A stretch of DNA of 64,000 bases from Mesostigma viride (GCA_009746045.1 RPFO01000937.1:62001-126000); one strand, 5' to 3'; counted from the stretch's first letter, positions 52,501 to 60,617 are shown. Notes: generated by a model from the letters alone, not told the origin. Translations and numbers: made by a program.

Positions 52501-53136
52501 GATATCACACTGCAGATCACCAATGCTCTGAGGTAGAGCTTTGGCATGTGATTTCCTGGGCTTGTTGGAGGACAACTGGCACTTACACCGTGAGGCAGCT
52601 TGCTGACACGCCTTAAGAAGGGGTGCCCTGCCCATACGGAAGGCAAAGTTGTTTGACAGAGAAGTGGCATGCCCAAACATGTTGTGGATTCGGGCACCCA
52701 ACTCCTGGTACACAGAGGAAGCAGTCCCTGGCACAGTCAGGACTGTGCTGTCAGGTTGTCCAGCATCACCATGCTGACTTCCATCCTGTTCTGACTCAGA
52801 GCCTGAGTCACCCTGCTCATGCCCAACACCTGGACCGCCAGCAGGGACCACATGCATACCACCAGAGGCCTTCACACCCCTCTGTGGTTGTACATTGGTT
52901 TCTCTCAAAATGAGAGGTCCACCCTCGTGCCCAGCACGAGGATGCATAGGGTCAGACATACTTACAGCTGCATCAGCTGTCAAGGACGTCTTCATAGGAA
53001 CCTGTACCTCTCCAGGTGACCTGGGGCCACACTGAACCTGGAGATCACCCTCTTGTTGCCCAGATATAAAATCTGCATTGGAGCACCTGGCCTCCCCCTT
53101 GGGTGAATTAAGGTGTGTAGGGGTTGCCTCAGACAG
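49510..53136 (-). CDS. pol: Copia-type Pol polyprotein (integrase, protease-like, reverse transcriptase, RNase H)
   Basis: The frame is open from right after the gag stop TGA (53137-53139); the first ATG is at 52995 (1,161 residues from there). From that ATG: a pre-integrase Cys/His region at about 104-139; integrase acidic residues D164, D216 and E246 (LQCDIQ, QVDMQF, GAIERAIQ); a protease-like DTNS at 500-503 with ALLGQNFL at about 562; reverse transcriptase with VVIDFKRAFLEGD and the catalytic HGDD; and RNase H with ELYVDSS, SSDVAECRA and IEHIPGVDNPADALTK. Integrase before RT is the copia order, but the protease motif falling after integrase is unusual. No internal stop is present. Confidence 0.88.
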   Translation of the reverse strand: MSEATPTHLNSPKGEARCSNADFISGQQEGDLQVQCGPRSPGEVQVPMKTSLTADAAVSMSDPMHPRAGHEGGPLILRETNVQPQRGVKASGGMHVVPAGGPGVGHEQGDSGSESEQDGSQHGDAGQPDSTVLTVPGTASSVYQELGARIHNMFGHATSLSNNFAFRMGRAPLLKACQQAASRCKCQLSSNKPRKSHAKALPQSIGDLQCDIQHIRGMQLLVCVDRYTKYKVLEHLPSMKNRYLLAALQNVRAKFPTTRIQVDMQFQHLKGDPTLPELLVTPREAHGQQGAIERAIQEVKKLIISEDWVPLSAPALVRSAWLRNVEQQLNSRVNFYYDGVAVSPMGLYHGLCPPHVLEGWKHAAHVTFAKLREKDRGWKMLEPQVGQKVLAWKEPSLYGKRGSWSPGVVTQVDEASHACLVSMEDEPKHVHRLSWSYVKPNLMNEGSQAQGSQDLQDFQVPGDITDATTTSVAGESVSPGQVAEVLVEQAARSTAGESTVKPKALTKPRGTSLAGLIGALQRAKKQPKVAKLRWHGNLGLDTALEVDTNSQVSIIGTRAAAGYSMSEPSYQFVSDFSGGVHVKVLGEVFIPILGQDTAFCVLEGYQGPALLGQNFLCQDGVVITSSLLTKEGAGQVPLINFRTTHLSRAVTRTVKRVQVCQGQEPLVDDLILPAASHPSSLGIGPHSLAGHSPINYQGLVKLMSSPIMCPQVTLGLIKSGEDWISKKCVEPVNDLPPARRLLKLKFVIKMKEVDGVKVPHVRPVLNEFKGTGECTAEELYTPGMLHDTWRLLLCVFLGLLNKGLDYGSVVIDFKRAFLEGDADVAQEKWEGKTPFYVRVPAVWKRDIHTEFLKILKGLEGLRSSPIIWRETLNRFLKEHCNLKVSPVDPCLFLGQWEGLPVYASLHGDDLHLIAPTSWLKELISIIKSKFPLGREQWQVENEPLLFVGMEATLVKKGGEWRMLLVGGNDYQETLISKLPPTITQALCPMVRGMVAWVAGISRPDLMVIARLPDDMLVELGSAKVADQVRASSGILLSAVDLSQPICMELYVDSSMDSRQVSKVRGRAAGLFVLRQEGLGSLVSWFSRLHKRVAVSSDVAECRAICEGIHTSLYLKELLHQMTSNTPWPLQVTTLLKTDSMGMVQFVHRQMARSRDLDYLLLKELSSLANIEHIPGVDNPADALTKLVQKAAVQYKVLQSLMDPSQQAV

Positions 53137-54252
53137 TCACTGCTCCTTGTTGTCTTCTTGCTGACTGCCCTTTGAAGGCTGGCCTGCCTGGGACTTGTTG
53201 TTGTTCTTCTTGTTGTTGTTGTTATTCTTGTTGCTGCCCTGGCCCTGGGACTTCTTGAAGCTGGGACACTCCTTCTTGATGTGCCCCCACCCCTTGCACA
53301 GGTAGCATTGTATCTTGGACTTGCCCTGGCCACTGCCCCCATTGTCAGACGCGTTGCCCTGCTTGGGCTGACCACCCACCCGCCTGAACACCGACTTGGA
53401 GTGTGACCTCCTGTCAGAATCAGGTGAATGATCTCCCTTGCGCTTGTGATGGTTGCCCCTACGCCCTCCTTGGCTTCGGTCAGCCTCAGACGTCTTGGAG
53501 CCACCCTGGGTACGCCCGCCTGCCTGGGTAGCCTTCACTGCTGGCACTCCACCCTCAAACAGCTCCTCTGCCTCGAGTGCTTGTTTGATTATGACCTTGT
53601 AGGCCTTCAGGGTAGAGTGTGGGGCACACATGACTTTTAAGGAGCCACGTGTCGCCTTATCCAGCCCAGAAACCTTGAGCCAGTTGGTTAGGGCTATGTT
53701 ATCAGCGACATTAAAGCCGTGAGCCCTGCCCTCCTCAACCATCTTACAATAGTTGAGAAAGTTCTGGATCAGGTCCCCCTTGACCTCCCACCCTTGGTAC
53801 TTGTCCTGCCAATGGATCCCCACTTTCTTCCTCTGATCCTCCAGCAGCTCCTTCAGCTCAGCCACGTACAGTGCCCAGGCCTTATTGGCCTTTTTGCACT
53901 CCCTGGTTAGGTCCTTAATCTGGTCAGTACACTTGCCAAAAGTGCTACTGCCTATCCAGATTTGATAGTAATTTGTACCACCGTACAAGCTAGGGAACCC
54001 TTCCAATCCCTCCACAAACTCTTCAGCCTGCTTAGGCTTGGAGTCTGAGGTTACAGGCTGCAACTGATTGACAATTAAAAGACCCTGTGTGGTAAGATCA
54101 AAGCCATGAATAGCTTGTGCATTATTATTATTGTGAGGAAGGTTGGTAATCTCTCCGGTAAGCCCCACGTCATCTACGTGAGCGGTTCCACTACCAGCAC
54201 CCCCATTATTATTCCCACTGGCTGGACCCTTGCTACGGCGTCCCTCAGCCAT
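53137..54252 (-). CDS. gag: Copia-type Gag with CCHC zinc knuckle
   Basis: 371 residues. The N-terminal two thirds are helical; the zinc knuckle CYLCKGWGHIKKEC (C-x2-C-x4-H-x4-C) near residue 316 binds RNA. A lysine/asparagine-rich tail follows. The gene ends in TGA followed by CTG, and pol continues in the same frame with no intervening stop, which suggests Gag-Pol is made by stop-codon readthrough. Confidence 0.88.
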   Translation of the reverse strand: MAEGRRSKGPASGNNNGGAGSGTAHVDDVGLTGEITNLPHNNNNAQAIHGFDLTTQGLLIVNQLQPVTSDSKPKQAEEFVEGLEGFPSLYGGTNYYQIWIGSSTFGKCTDQIKDLTRECKKANKAWALYVAELKELLEDQRKKVGIHWQDKYQGWEVKGDLIQNFLNYCKMVEEGRAHGFNVADNIALTNWLKVSGLDKATRGSLKVMCAPHSTLKAYKVIIKQALEAEELFEGGVPAVKATQAGGRTQGGSKTSEADRSQGGRRGNHHKRKGDHSPDSDRRSHSKSVFRRVGGQPKQGNASDNGGSGQGKSKIQCYLCKGWGHIKKECPSFKKSQGQGSNKNNNNNKKNNNKSQAGQPSKGSQQEDNKEQ

Positions 54253-54421
54253 CCTGCACTACCAGCTATTCAAAGAACACCTTAACGAAGCAGCAGAAAA
54301 TATGTACAAAATTTTTGTGTCGCCTCTGCCGCCTGCGCCGGTGTCGCTGCCGCCCCGCGAATTGCCGCCGAAATTCGACAAAAAAAATGTCGACAAGTAC
54401 TGCAGAAGAAAATTAGGCCGA

Positions 54422-55131
54422 CTAGTAGTCAAGGCCCCTGAAGTCGCAGTACGTGTATACGAACTCACGATCCTCCATATCCAGCTCCGGACCTGCACCG
54501 GTATGAATTAAAACCGGCGTGCTCCCCGCCGCGTAAGTTGCGACGCGCCGACGCGCGACGAGGCGCAGAGGATGTGTAAAGATCGTCAATAATTCCCACC
54601 CCGCGGGAATCCACTCTCGCACAGAGGCGAGAAATGCCACCAGGTTAATTAAAACCTGGCGCTCGCGACTGCGTACGCCGCGAGTGAGCAGCGATAACAG
54701 CGCGAGATCCTGAAACAAATTTGTTGACACCGCCGGCGCGCCCCCCGTGCGAAGCGATGCCCAGTTTTGCAGGTTTCTCTGGTAACCGGTGAGTGAAGAG
54801 AGGACGTTGTCCAACTCCTCAATGGCAGTCGTGACTTCGGTCACCGACCGCAAACCTCCCCGCACCTGGACCGTAAATGTCGATAAAATGTTTCGAATCT
54901 GGTCCAACAGGTTGCGGATTGCCGGCACCAGTGCTGGCAAATCGGGGTCCTCGGGGTTATCCCCGAGCAATGCGTGAGCTGCACGCTGCTGACGATGAAG
55001 CTCGTCGAGCGAAACTGTAACTTCGTCGAGCAATTGTTGCCACGACGGCACAGTTGGTCTTGACGAAGAACCAGCCGGCGGAGCGGCTATTTCCTCATCG
55101 TCCGGAATCCGAAATTCTTCCGAATTTGGCA
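54422..55131 (-). CDS. Extra ORF between 5' LTR and gag of the copia element
   Basis: 236 codons from ATG 55131 (MPNSEEFRIPDDEEIAAPP); the open frame also runs back into the LTR. The protein is acidic at first, then helical with leucine-rich segments (ALVPAIRNLLDQIRNIL; LFQDLALLSLLTRGVRSRERQVLINLVAFLASV). No known domain. It is in a different frame from gag and ends 170 bp before it. Copia elements do not normally carry an ORF here, so this may be a captured gene or an element-specific accessory protein. Confidence 0.55.
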
Positions 55132-55156
55132 TCTTTTTGACAGAGCGTGTAATACG

Positions 55157-55773
55157 AGTTGTGAGGGTAAGAATGCCACGAATTCCGCCATGGTTCTTGC
55201 AGGAAGTTGCCTTTATTAACAATCAGGAAACACAGACGTAAGTCACGTCACTTCCAAGACTGCACGCAGCACAGACGACAGGGTCGCAGTGCCAAGAGAA
55301 CGTGCACGCAAGAACTAGCGTCCCGGTGTGACCAAGTCACTCATATAGCTTACTAGGGACGCGTCCAAGTATTCAGCTGCACTGTCACAGCTGAACTGTC
55401 AATCAATTGATTACACAGACTCTGGCACGCCTTTGGCGCGCAGATCTATCAATTGTCCATACGGCTAGTCCTGTGGACCTATCCGTACACTAGTCAGCAT
55501 CAATTGTCTCATAGGTCCTGGCGCGCTACAGTGCGCCTACCTATCAATTGACCATCAAGTCCTGTACAAGTCCTGTCAACGTCCTGCGGACTATCAAAGT
55601 GACACTTGTACATCCTGTGTCCGTACGCGCCCACAGTGGCGCGCCGGGTACTGTCGGCACAGCCTAGGAAACGTCATAACTTTTACGTTCCTTAACCAAA
55701 TGAGGCGTTCAAGGTGCCGTTGGAAAGAGCGTAACAATCTCTATCCATCTAACGTAAATCCTTTACGTTAACT
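55157..55773 (-). repeat. 5' LTR of the copia element
   Basis: 617 bp, same sequence as 47944-48560 as far as I can compare by eye. As the upstream LTR for the leftward genes it should hold the promoter; CATATAG at about 55347-55353 is a possible TATA-like site. Confidence 0.92.
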
Positions 55774-55778
55774 CGTAT

Positions 55779-56038
55779 ACCTTCTCGGCCCCGCCGTCCT
55801 TGACAGCCACGCTCTTGACCACGCGATCCGCGAGCATGTCCATCCCCACGTCTTCCGGAAGAATGGGATCGCTGGCCCCCTCGCCCAACTGAGACGCCAC
55901 CTGTCTCCGGATGGCCTTTTTCGCGGCGGTGTTGATCTCCAGACGGATGTACAGCAAGAGCAGCATCATCTCGATGCCCATGACGAACGAGGACATGACG
56001 GCCGTGCCGCCCCACAGGGTCAGAGCGTCTCTTGCCAT
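55779..56038 (-). pseudogene. N-terminal part of viral multi-pass membrane protein, split by retrotransposon
   Basis: From ATG 56038 (MARDALTLWGG), just after GATACAAGAGG on the minus strand. Hydrophobic helix at residues about 11-31 (AVMSSFVMGIEMMLLLLYI). The frame reaches the target duplication at 55778. Element plus one duplication equals 7,835 bp, which puts this frame in phase with the open frame at 47028-47943, so the two fragments were one gene. Confidence 0.7.
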
Positions 56039-56189
56039 CCTCTTGTATCTATGGTACACTACGACAATTTCCTCCGTCGCGCCCTCCGACGTCGGTCGTT
56101 TCGACAAATCCCGACGAGAGATTTGTCGACCGACGAACGCCCGCGGGCTCTCGACGGATCCATTTTTTTGTAGTCGTTTGTGTGGCAAA

Positions 56190-56459
56190 ATGACCCCGCG
56201 GTGCGCGGGCAGGACGAAAGACGGTAAACGATGCCACCGCGAGGCCGACGACGGCAAACGGAAGTGCGGTCTGCACGCGAAAAGGGATTCAAACCGCAGC
56301 GACGTTTATTATTTCTCCGACTCTACTAAATGGATTGCGTGGTCGAAGGAGTCGCACGACCCCACCCGAGCCGCGACAAGCGCACGCAGGTGCTCGTGTG
56401 CGGAACCAACAAGCAGGGCGACACCAAGTTCCGACTGCCCTACCCCGTCACCTCCGTGA
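56190..56459 (+). CDS. Short protein with C-x(n)-C-x9-C-x2-H motif
   Basis: ATG 56190 begins MTPRCAGRTKDGKRCHREADDGKRKCGLH, a compact Cys/His motif also found at the N-terminus of the SprT-like gene, the C-terminus of the split GNAT-like gene, and the start of 62163-62450. The motif resembles short zinc-binding repeats of phage and giant-virus proteins (DUF5763-like). After about residue 50 the frame overlaps the gene that starts at 56330, so the natural end may be earlier. Confidence 0.45.
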   Translation: MTPRCAGRTKDGKRCHREADDGKRKCGLHAKRDSNRSDVYYFSDSTKWIAWSKESHDPTRAATSARRCSCAEPTSRATPSSDCPTPSPP

Positions 56460-56865
56460 AGTCGTGTCGCCTGGTGTGGGCTTCGGTGCCTGGCGTCTCC
56501 TCGACGACGACGGCCGCCTACGTCAAGGTCGGCGGATACGCCATCAACAAGGTGCACGCGGCCATCCCTATCCACTCGTCGATGAACCCGCTCGACTTCT
56601 CGTCGGGCCGAGGCCACTTTTTTGTCATCCCCAACTCCGTCGAGACGTACGTCCCGAAGAACGAGACCGACGAGGTGGTGCTTTTCTCGCCCGAACTGTC
56701 CAACGTGACGGAGGTCGAAGTCGAACTCTATCCTTTGCCCGACACCCGTCCACGTGCCCCTCCCAGCACGCCCCCCACCCCCCTCCCGGTCTCCGCGGCC
56801 AGCTCATGGACTTGGGCACCGACACCTTTTCCATGTTACTCGAGTTCGTCTCGTCCCATCGCTAA
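56330..56865 (+). CDS. Beta-rich viral protein, possible minor capsid jelly roll, frameshifted
   Basis: From ATG 56330 (MDCVVEGVARPH). About 135 residues are in the first frame, including VTSVKSCRLVWASVPGVS, SSGRGHFFVIPN and VTEVEVELYPLPD, a strand pattern that recalls small jelly-roll virion proteins. The C-run at 56757-56787 shifts into a frame that ends MDLGTDTFSMLLEFVSSHR at 56865, next to the convergent stop at 56862. The structural role is an inference from strand pattern only. Confidence 0.45.
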
Positions 56866-57218
56866 GAGTAGAGGTCCTCGTACTGCCCGGTCCACAGGAT
56901 GGTCCGGGGCTTGGGATCGACGGCGACGGCGTTGTACGCCTTCTGCTTCTCCGCGGCACGCAGACGAGACTCCTCGAGTCGCGCGATCTGCGCCGCTCGA
57001 CGAGCCTCCGACACAAGGAACATGGACTCCAGATCCGCGTGGGTCAGCTGTCGCAACCCAGTTGGGTTCCAGTCGTCCGTGTTCGGAGACACGTACGGCA
57101 CGGCCTCTTTGTCGGCCGCGCGGAACTCGGACTCGTACGGATACTCGGACCGGTTGACGGACCGCTTCTTCCCCGCTCCGGGCGCGAACACGAGACCGCG
57201 GACCACAGACTTGTCCAT
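56862..57218 (-). CDS. Hypothetical protein, charged and helical
   Basis: 118 residues from ATG 57218, with AATATACAG a few bases upstream. The N-terminus is basic (GAGKKRSVNRSEYPYESEF), the middle is polar, and residues about 78-98 form a charged helix (EARRAAQIARLEESRLRAAEK). The end reads ILWTGQYEDLYS. No family is recognised. Confidence 0.5.
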   Translation of the reverse strand: MDKSVVRGLVFAPGAGKKRSVNRSEYPYESEFRAADKEAVPYVSPNTDDWNPTGLRQLTHADLESMFLVSEARRAAQIARLEESRLRAAEKQKAYNAVAVDPKPRTILWTGQYEDLYS

Positions 57219-57249
57219 CTCCGCCTGTATATTTCTACCCCAACATATT

Positions 57250-57633
57250 TCAGTTCCACGAGCCTCGCTCGATCGCACGGATGGCGTCGGCGATCTTCCG
57301 GCCCATCAACTCGGCCCCCTCGCCCCTCCCGCTCGGCCGGGGCACGGGATCGTTCTCCCTCGCGCCCCTCTCCGCGAACCGCTGCTCGAACCGGTTTTCC
57401 AGTCGGGGGTCGAACTCGAGAGGCACGAACGGCAAGATGACGGGAGGCGGCGCGGGGGACACGCTCGCCATGGCCTTCGCCGCCGTCGCGAGGTCGAGAC
57501 CGAACGCGGCGGCCCACCCCATCGGCGCCAGAGGACCCGGGTCCACCCCTACGGGCGTGGGGAGCGCGCTTTGTGGTAACGAAAGCTGCGGTGACACGGC
57601 CCCGTCAAACGGAGCGCCCTCGAAGTCCGCCAT
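57250..57633 (-). CDS. Hypothetical proline-rich protein
   Basis: 127 residues from ATG 57633, which directly follows GGTATACAG. The protein is rich in proline and alanine (SLPQSALPTPVGVDPGPLAP; SPAPPPVILPFVPLEF) with a helical, charged C-terminus (LENRFEQRFAERGA; GRKIADAIRAIERG). No domain recognised. It forms a head-to-tail pair with 56862-57218. Confidence 0.5.
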   Translation of the reverse strand: MADFEGAPFDGAVSPQLSLPQSALPTPVGVDPGPLAPMGWAAAFGLDLATAAKAMASVSPAPPPVILPFVPLEFDPRLENRFEQRFAERGARENDPVPRPSGRGEGAELMGRKIADAIRAIERGSWN

Positions 57634-57649
57634 CTGTATACCGTACACA
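57634..57649. promoter_or_regulatory. Very short divergent promoter with TATAC
   Basis: Only 16 bp separate the minus-strand start (57633) and a plus-strand ATG (57650). The single GTATAC at 57636-57641 would have to serve both, unless the plus-strand gene starts at 57839. Confidence 0.35.
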
Positions 57650-58420
57650 ATGGAAAGAAAATTAGCCCCCGCCGAACGGCATCATGATGAAGGGGGCCCT
57701 CGCGTGATGCCGGCGACGCCGGTGAGCGGCGCCGGAGTGGCTCCTCTTGATGAACCTGCCCGTGGTCTTGCTCCGAAGCGGCATGTTTGGTTTGGTATAC
57801 ACGAAGGACAGATTTTATTTTGGACGGATGGGTATAAGATGGACCGACTGTGGATCGCGATCATCGCATTGTCGATTGCCATCGCGTTCCTGATCCTCTA
57901 TCTCGCGAGTCGCAGGCGACGCGGGAACGGGGCGCGGACCGTGACGCCGGACAAGATCGACCCGACGTACGCGGGCACCCCCTTGTTCCCCGTGTCGCGC
58001 GCCACCGGCGAGCAGTTCGCCGAGAAGAAGCGAGAGCACCGCGAGTTCCAGTGGAAGTCGGTGGACGGCGCGACGACGCGCTTGCGACTCGTGTCCGCCG
58101 ACGGGAAACTCGGCCTGGTCGAGATCGTGTCGTCGCCCGAACAGTCGAACCACGTGCCCATCGAGGTGCAGCGGGCCAGCGGCGTGGGCGTGATGGACGC
58201 GGAGACGGCCGTACAAACGATTCGCGACAAAAACGCGCCCGATTGGACGGTAGCTGGAGGGGGTCCGGTCGGCATGTCGTTCGCCTACGAAGACATGATG
58301 TACGTCGTCTTGAAGCGCGTCGACTCGACCGACCACAAACTGGTCCTGTTCCGCCCCGTCGTCGTAACCGAAAACAAGGCGTTCAAGGACGTGTCGGCCA
58401 GCCGACGGGAAGACGAGTAG
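57650..58420 (+). CDS. N-terminally anchored membrane protein
   Basis: Two in-frame starts are possible: 57650 and 57839. The second directly follows GGTATAAG and places a transmembrane helix (LWIAIIALSIAIAFLILYL) at the very N-terminus, followed by RRRR, a more natural layout; that form has 193 residues. The rest is a soluble, beta-rich domain (FQWKSVDGATTRLRLVSADGKLGLVEIV; FAYEDMMYVVLKRV; HKLVLFRPVVV). No family is recognised. Probably a virion-surface or inner-membrane protein. Confidence 0.6.
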   Translation: MERKLAPAERHHDEGGPRVMPATPVSGAGVAPLDEPARGLAPKRHVWFGIHEGQILFWTDGYKMDRLWIAIIALSIAIAFLILYLASRRRRGNGARTVTPDKIDPTYAGTPLFPVSRATGEQFAEKKREHREFQWKSVDGATTRLRLVSADGKLGLVEIVSSPEQSNHVPIEVQRASGVGVMDAETAVQTIRDKNAPDWTVAGGGPVGMSFAYEDMMYVVLKRVDSTDHKLVLFRPVVVTENKAFKDVSASRREDE

Positions 58421-58464
58421 AAAGGTCGGTCCGGCGGGATGTCAGAGACGCACCGATCGCAACC

Positions 58465-58992
58465 ATGCTCGCGACTTCCGCATTCCAACACCCGACGGTC
58501 CGTCGTCTCCGCGCCTGTCCCCACGGGCGCGTGCCGTGGTGGACGTGCGCCCACTGCGTGTACCGCACCGAACCGGATCCCCCTTGCGACCCGGCCCCAA
58601 AGTCGAAGAAGAGCGGCTGCGTCCACGGGCGCAGCAAGAGGAGGTGTCAGGTGTGCACCCCCTCCTCCTACTGTCCGTGCGGGAGTTCAAGTACAGCTGC
58701 CACGCGTGCAAGGGCTCCGCCTTGTGCGAACACGACAAACAACGATCCCGGTGCCGCGAATGTAAAGAGAAACGGACCGGCGGGAGCCAGATTTGCGCGC
58801 ACCTCCGCCTGCGAGGCGAGTGCAGAGACTGTCGTCTACTCGGAGAAGGGGGCGGGGGACTGTGCGAGTGCGACCCCCCCAGGCGGCGCGGCATTGCAAG
58901 GCCTGTCGCTCGCGAAACGAAACGCGCGACCGTGGTGTCGACGCAAAACAAGATGTGCATGAGTTGCCCGAGGGCGAATAAGGATGCAAACA
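58465..58992 (+). CDS. Cys/His-rich repeat protein (C-x-H-x(6-8)-C-x2-C units), frameshifted
   Basis: From ATG 58465. Repeated zinc-ligand units are visible across two or three frames: CPHGRVPWWTCAHC, CVHGRSKRRCQVC, then after a shift near 58680 CHACKGSALCEHDKQRSRCREC and ICAHLRLRGECRDC. This C-x-H ... C-x2-C unit is widespread in giant viruses and some protists and probably binds zinc. Because the units continue in a second frame, a one-base error or mutation is likely. A third frame may be used after about 58880. Function unknown. Confidence 0.55.
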
Positions 58993-59140
58993 TGATAATA
59001 AAGTTTATTTCCCAATACCGACTCAACATCCATGCAATGAGGATCGTGCCCACTAGGTCCACAACCGCTACGTCTAAGATCCTGTACGCGTGCGCGCCCT
59101 CTCGGGGCGCTCCGAACACGTCTTTCCACTCGCAAGCCAT
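58905..59140 (-). CDS. Small membrane protein with two transmembrane helices
   Basis: About 75 residues from ATG 59140. Helices at about 26-40 (AVVDLVGTILIAWML) and 47-68 (FIIMFASLFALGQLMHILFCV). The V-D-L-x-G-T-x-L-I-A-W ... F-x-L-G-x-x-x-H-I-L-F-C-V pattern is one I have seen in short giant-virus membrane proteins. The frame stays open to 58442, but beyond about residue 78 it mirrors the Cys/His gene on the other strand and is not credible, so the stop given here is approximate. Confidence 0.5.
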
Positions 59141-59145
59141 TCGTA

Positions 59146-60292
59146 CTATAGAGCCCGAGGATTATCCGCGAGCCGCACCCCTTTCACCCAATCGGCTTTG
59201 ACGCCCTTGATCTTCTTGTCGGAAACGAACTCGATCCCGCTGGGCTCGAAGATGGCGCGCAGGTCCTCGACGGTCGTCCTTCCCTTCCCGGCGTGCCACA
59301 GCGGGTCCCCAGAAACTGGCCGAGGTAGGCCTTGCGAAAATCCTTCACTTTGGTGTACCCGTCCTTGCACAGGACGACGAGGGGGGACGCCAAGAACGCC
59401 TCCGCGTTCTCGAGGGTGGGCACGGCCGCGGGCGCCGCTTCCGACGCGCGCTCGGGGACGGCGGGGTCGGGACGGTCGGGCGCATCCTCGTCCTCGAACG
59501 TGCGCAGGGAGTCCCAGGGTGGCCAACGAGCCCTCTCGTGGAAGAAGTCCATCCGCCCGCGCTTGAAGTTCGGGTTCATGTCCCACACCTTGTCACTGAG
59601 TCTGCGGCGATGCTCGAGCATCCACCTCTTGACTTCCCGCGGCACCCGCGCCTTCTTCTGCGCCATGACGAGGAAGAGCGCGTGCAAGTGGCAGGTCTTG
59701 TACTTCTCCTCGGTGCCGAGATTCTCGACGCCTGTCCTGTCCAGCCTGTCGATGATCTCGTTGGTGAGCTCGTCCTTCACGCCGTCGCCCGCATACTTCA
59801 TGAGCGCGCCCGCCACCATCCCGAGACGCGTGCGGCCCTTGAAGACCGCGAAATCCGACAGGTCGAGGTCCGACATCACTCCGTTGGACACGACCCCGCG
59901 GTTGTCGTTGACGAAGAAACCGGTGGTCCGCTTCGTCCCGAGCCCACCGCCGCACGAGTACCCGTGCCGCTCGAAGAGCGCGTTCCAGAACCGCTTGTCC
60001 TGTTGGAACCGCGCCTCGTGGTCGTACCTGTCCCCCCCTTGTCCTCCATGAAATCGGAGAACGCCTCGAACACGCGCGCGGTCTTGGCCGTGTGCTCCGG
60101 CCCCTTGACGACGCGGTCCGTCTCGAGGAACTCGTGAAAGAGCCGCGCCAGACGCGTCTCCTCGTCCGTGAGAGATCGGTAAAGCGGCTCGTCGAGGGCC
60201 CGCAGCAGCTCGTCGACGCGCGCGCGGTCATCCTCGGATGACCAGTCGGTCGCCATGTCGCTCGACGACGCGTGTCGGCTCGTCGCACTCAT
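59146..60292 (-). CDS. Viral protein of unknown function, two frameshifts
   Basis: Three frames join: from 60292 (or ATG 60256) to about 60035, then to about 59300, then to 59146. The joined product has about 380 residues. The middle part is continuous and natural-looking (FAVFKGRTRLGMVAGALMKYAGDGVKDELTNEIIDRL; EVKRWMLEHRRRLSD). Near the C-terminus LASPLVVLCKDGYTKVKDFRKAYLGQF and GIEFVSDKKIKGVKADWVKGVRLA resemble small DNA-binding modules found at the C-termini of giant-virus helicases and transcription factors, a weak similarity. The start overlaps 60228-60617 on the same strand. Confidence 0.45.
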
Positions 60293-60617
60293 CCTGCTCG
60301 AAGGCGGACCCGACTCTCTTGATGGAGGAGGCGAGGAGGAGGATACGCCCCGCGACCTGCTCCGGAAACACCGACGACTTGAGAGCGATCTTCTCGATGG
60401 CCTCGTCCGCTGCCTCGACGCAGACTTCCAACACGTCCTTCCAGTCGCCTTCCGGAAACTTTTGCTTGCGAATAATTTGGCCGGCGATGACGACGTTCTT
60501 GCCCACGCAGTACTCGGCTACCTCGTCCTCGTCGACGGACACTCGCTCCAGAACGATTTCGTCGCACGCGGACAGGTGGCGGGTGTAGAAGTCGACGAGT
60601 CGCAGCGCACGTTCCAT
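60228..60617 (-). CDS. Hypothetical soluble protein
   Basis: 129 residues. TATAAATT lies about 12-20 bases upstream of the start. The protein is acidic and helical (VSVDEDEVAEYCVGKN; WKDVLEVCVEAADEAIEKIAL) with three cysteines and no transmembrane segment. Unknown family. Its 3' end overlaps the next gene on the same strand by 65 bases. Confidence 0.5.
   Translation of the reverse strand: MERALRLVDFYTRHLSACDEIVLERVSVDEDEVAEYCVGKNVVIAGQIIRKQKFPEGDWKDVLEVCVEAADEAIEKIALKSSVFPEQVAGRILLLASSIKRVGSAFEQDECDEPTRVVERHGDRLVIRG

Larger units (their letters stand above)
47944..55773 (-). mobile_element. 7,830-bp Ty1/copia-type LTR retrotransposon, complete and young
   Basis: Two 617-bp LTRs flank the element, with a 5-bp duplication CGTAT (47939-47943 and 55774-55778). 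It is transcribed leftward: 5' LTR 55157-55773, an extra ORF, gag, an in-frame TGA, pol, then about 950 bp of AT-rich non-coding DNA (48561-49509), a polypurine tract next to the 3' LTR (about 48562-48580 on the minus strand), and the 3' LTR 47944-48560. LTRs look identical by eye, so insertion was recent. No clear primer-binding site was recognised after the 5' LTR. Confidence 0.92.
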
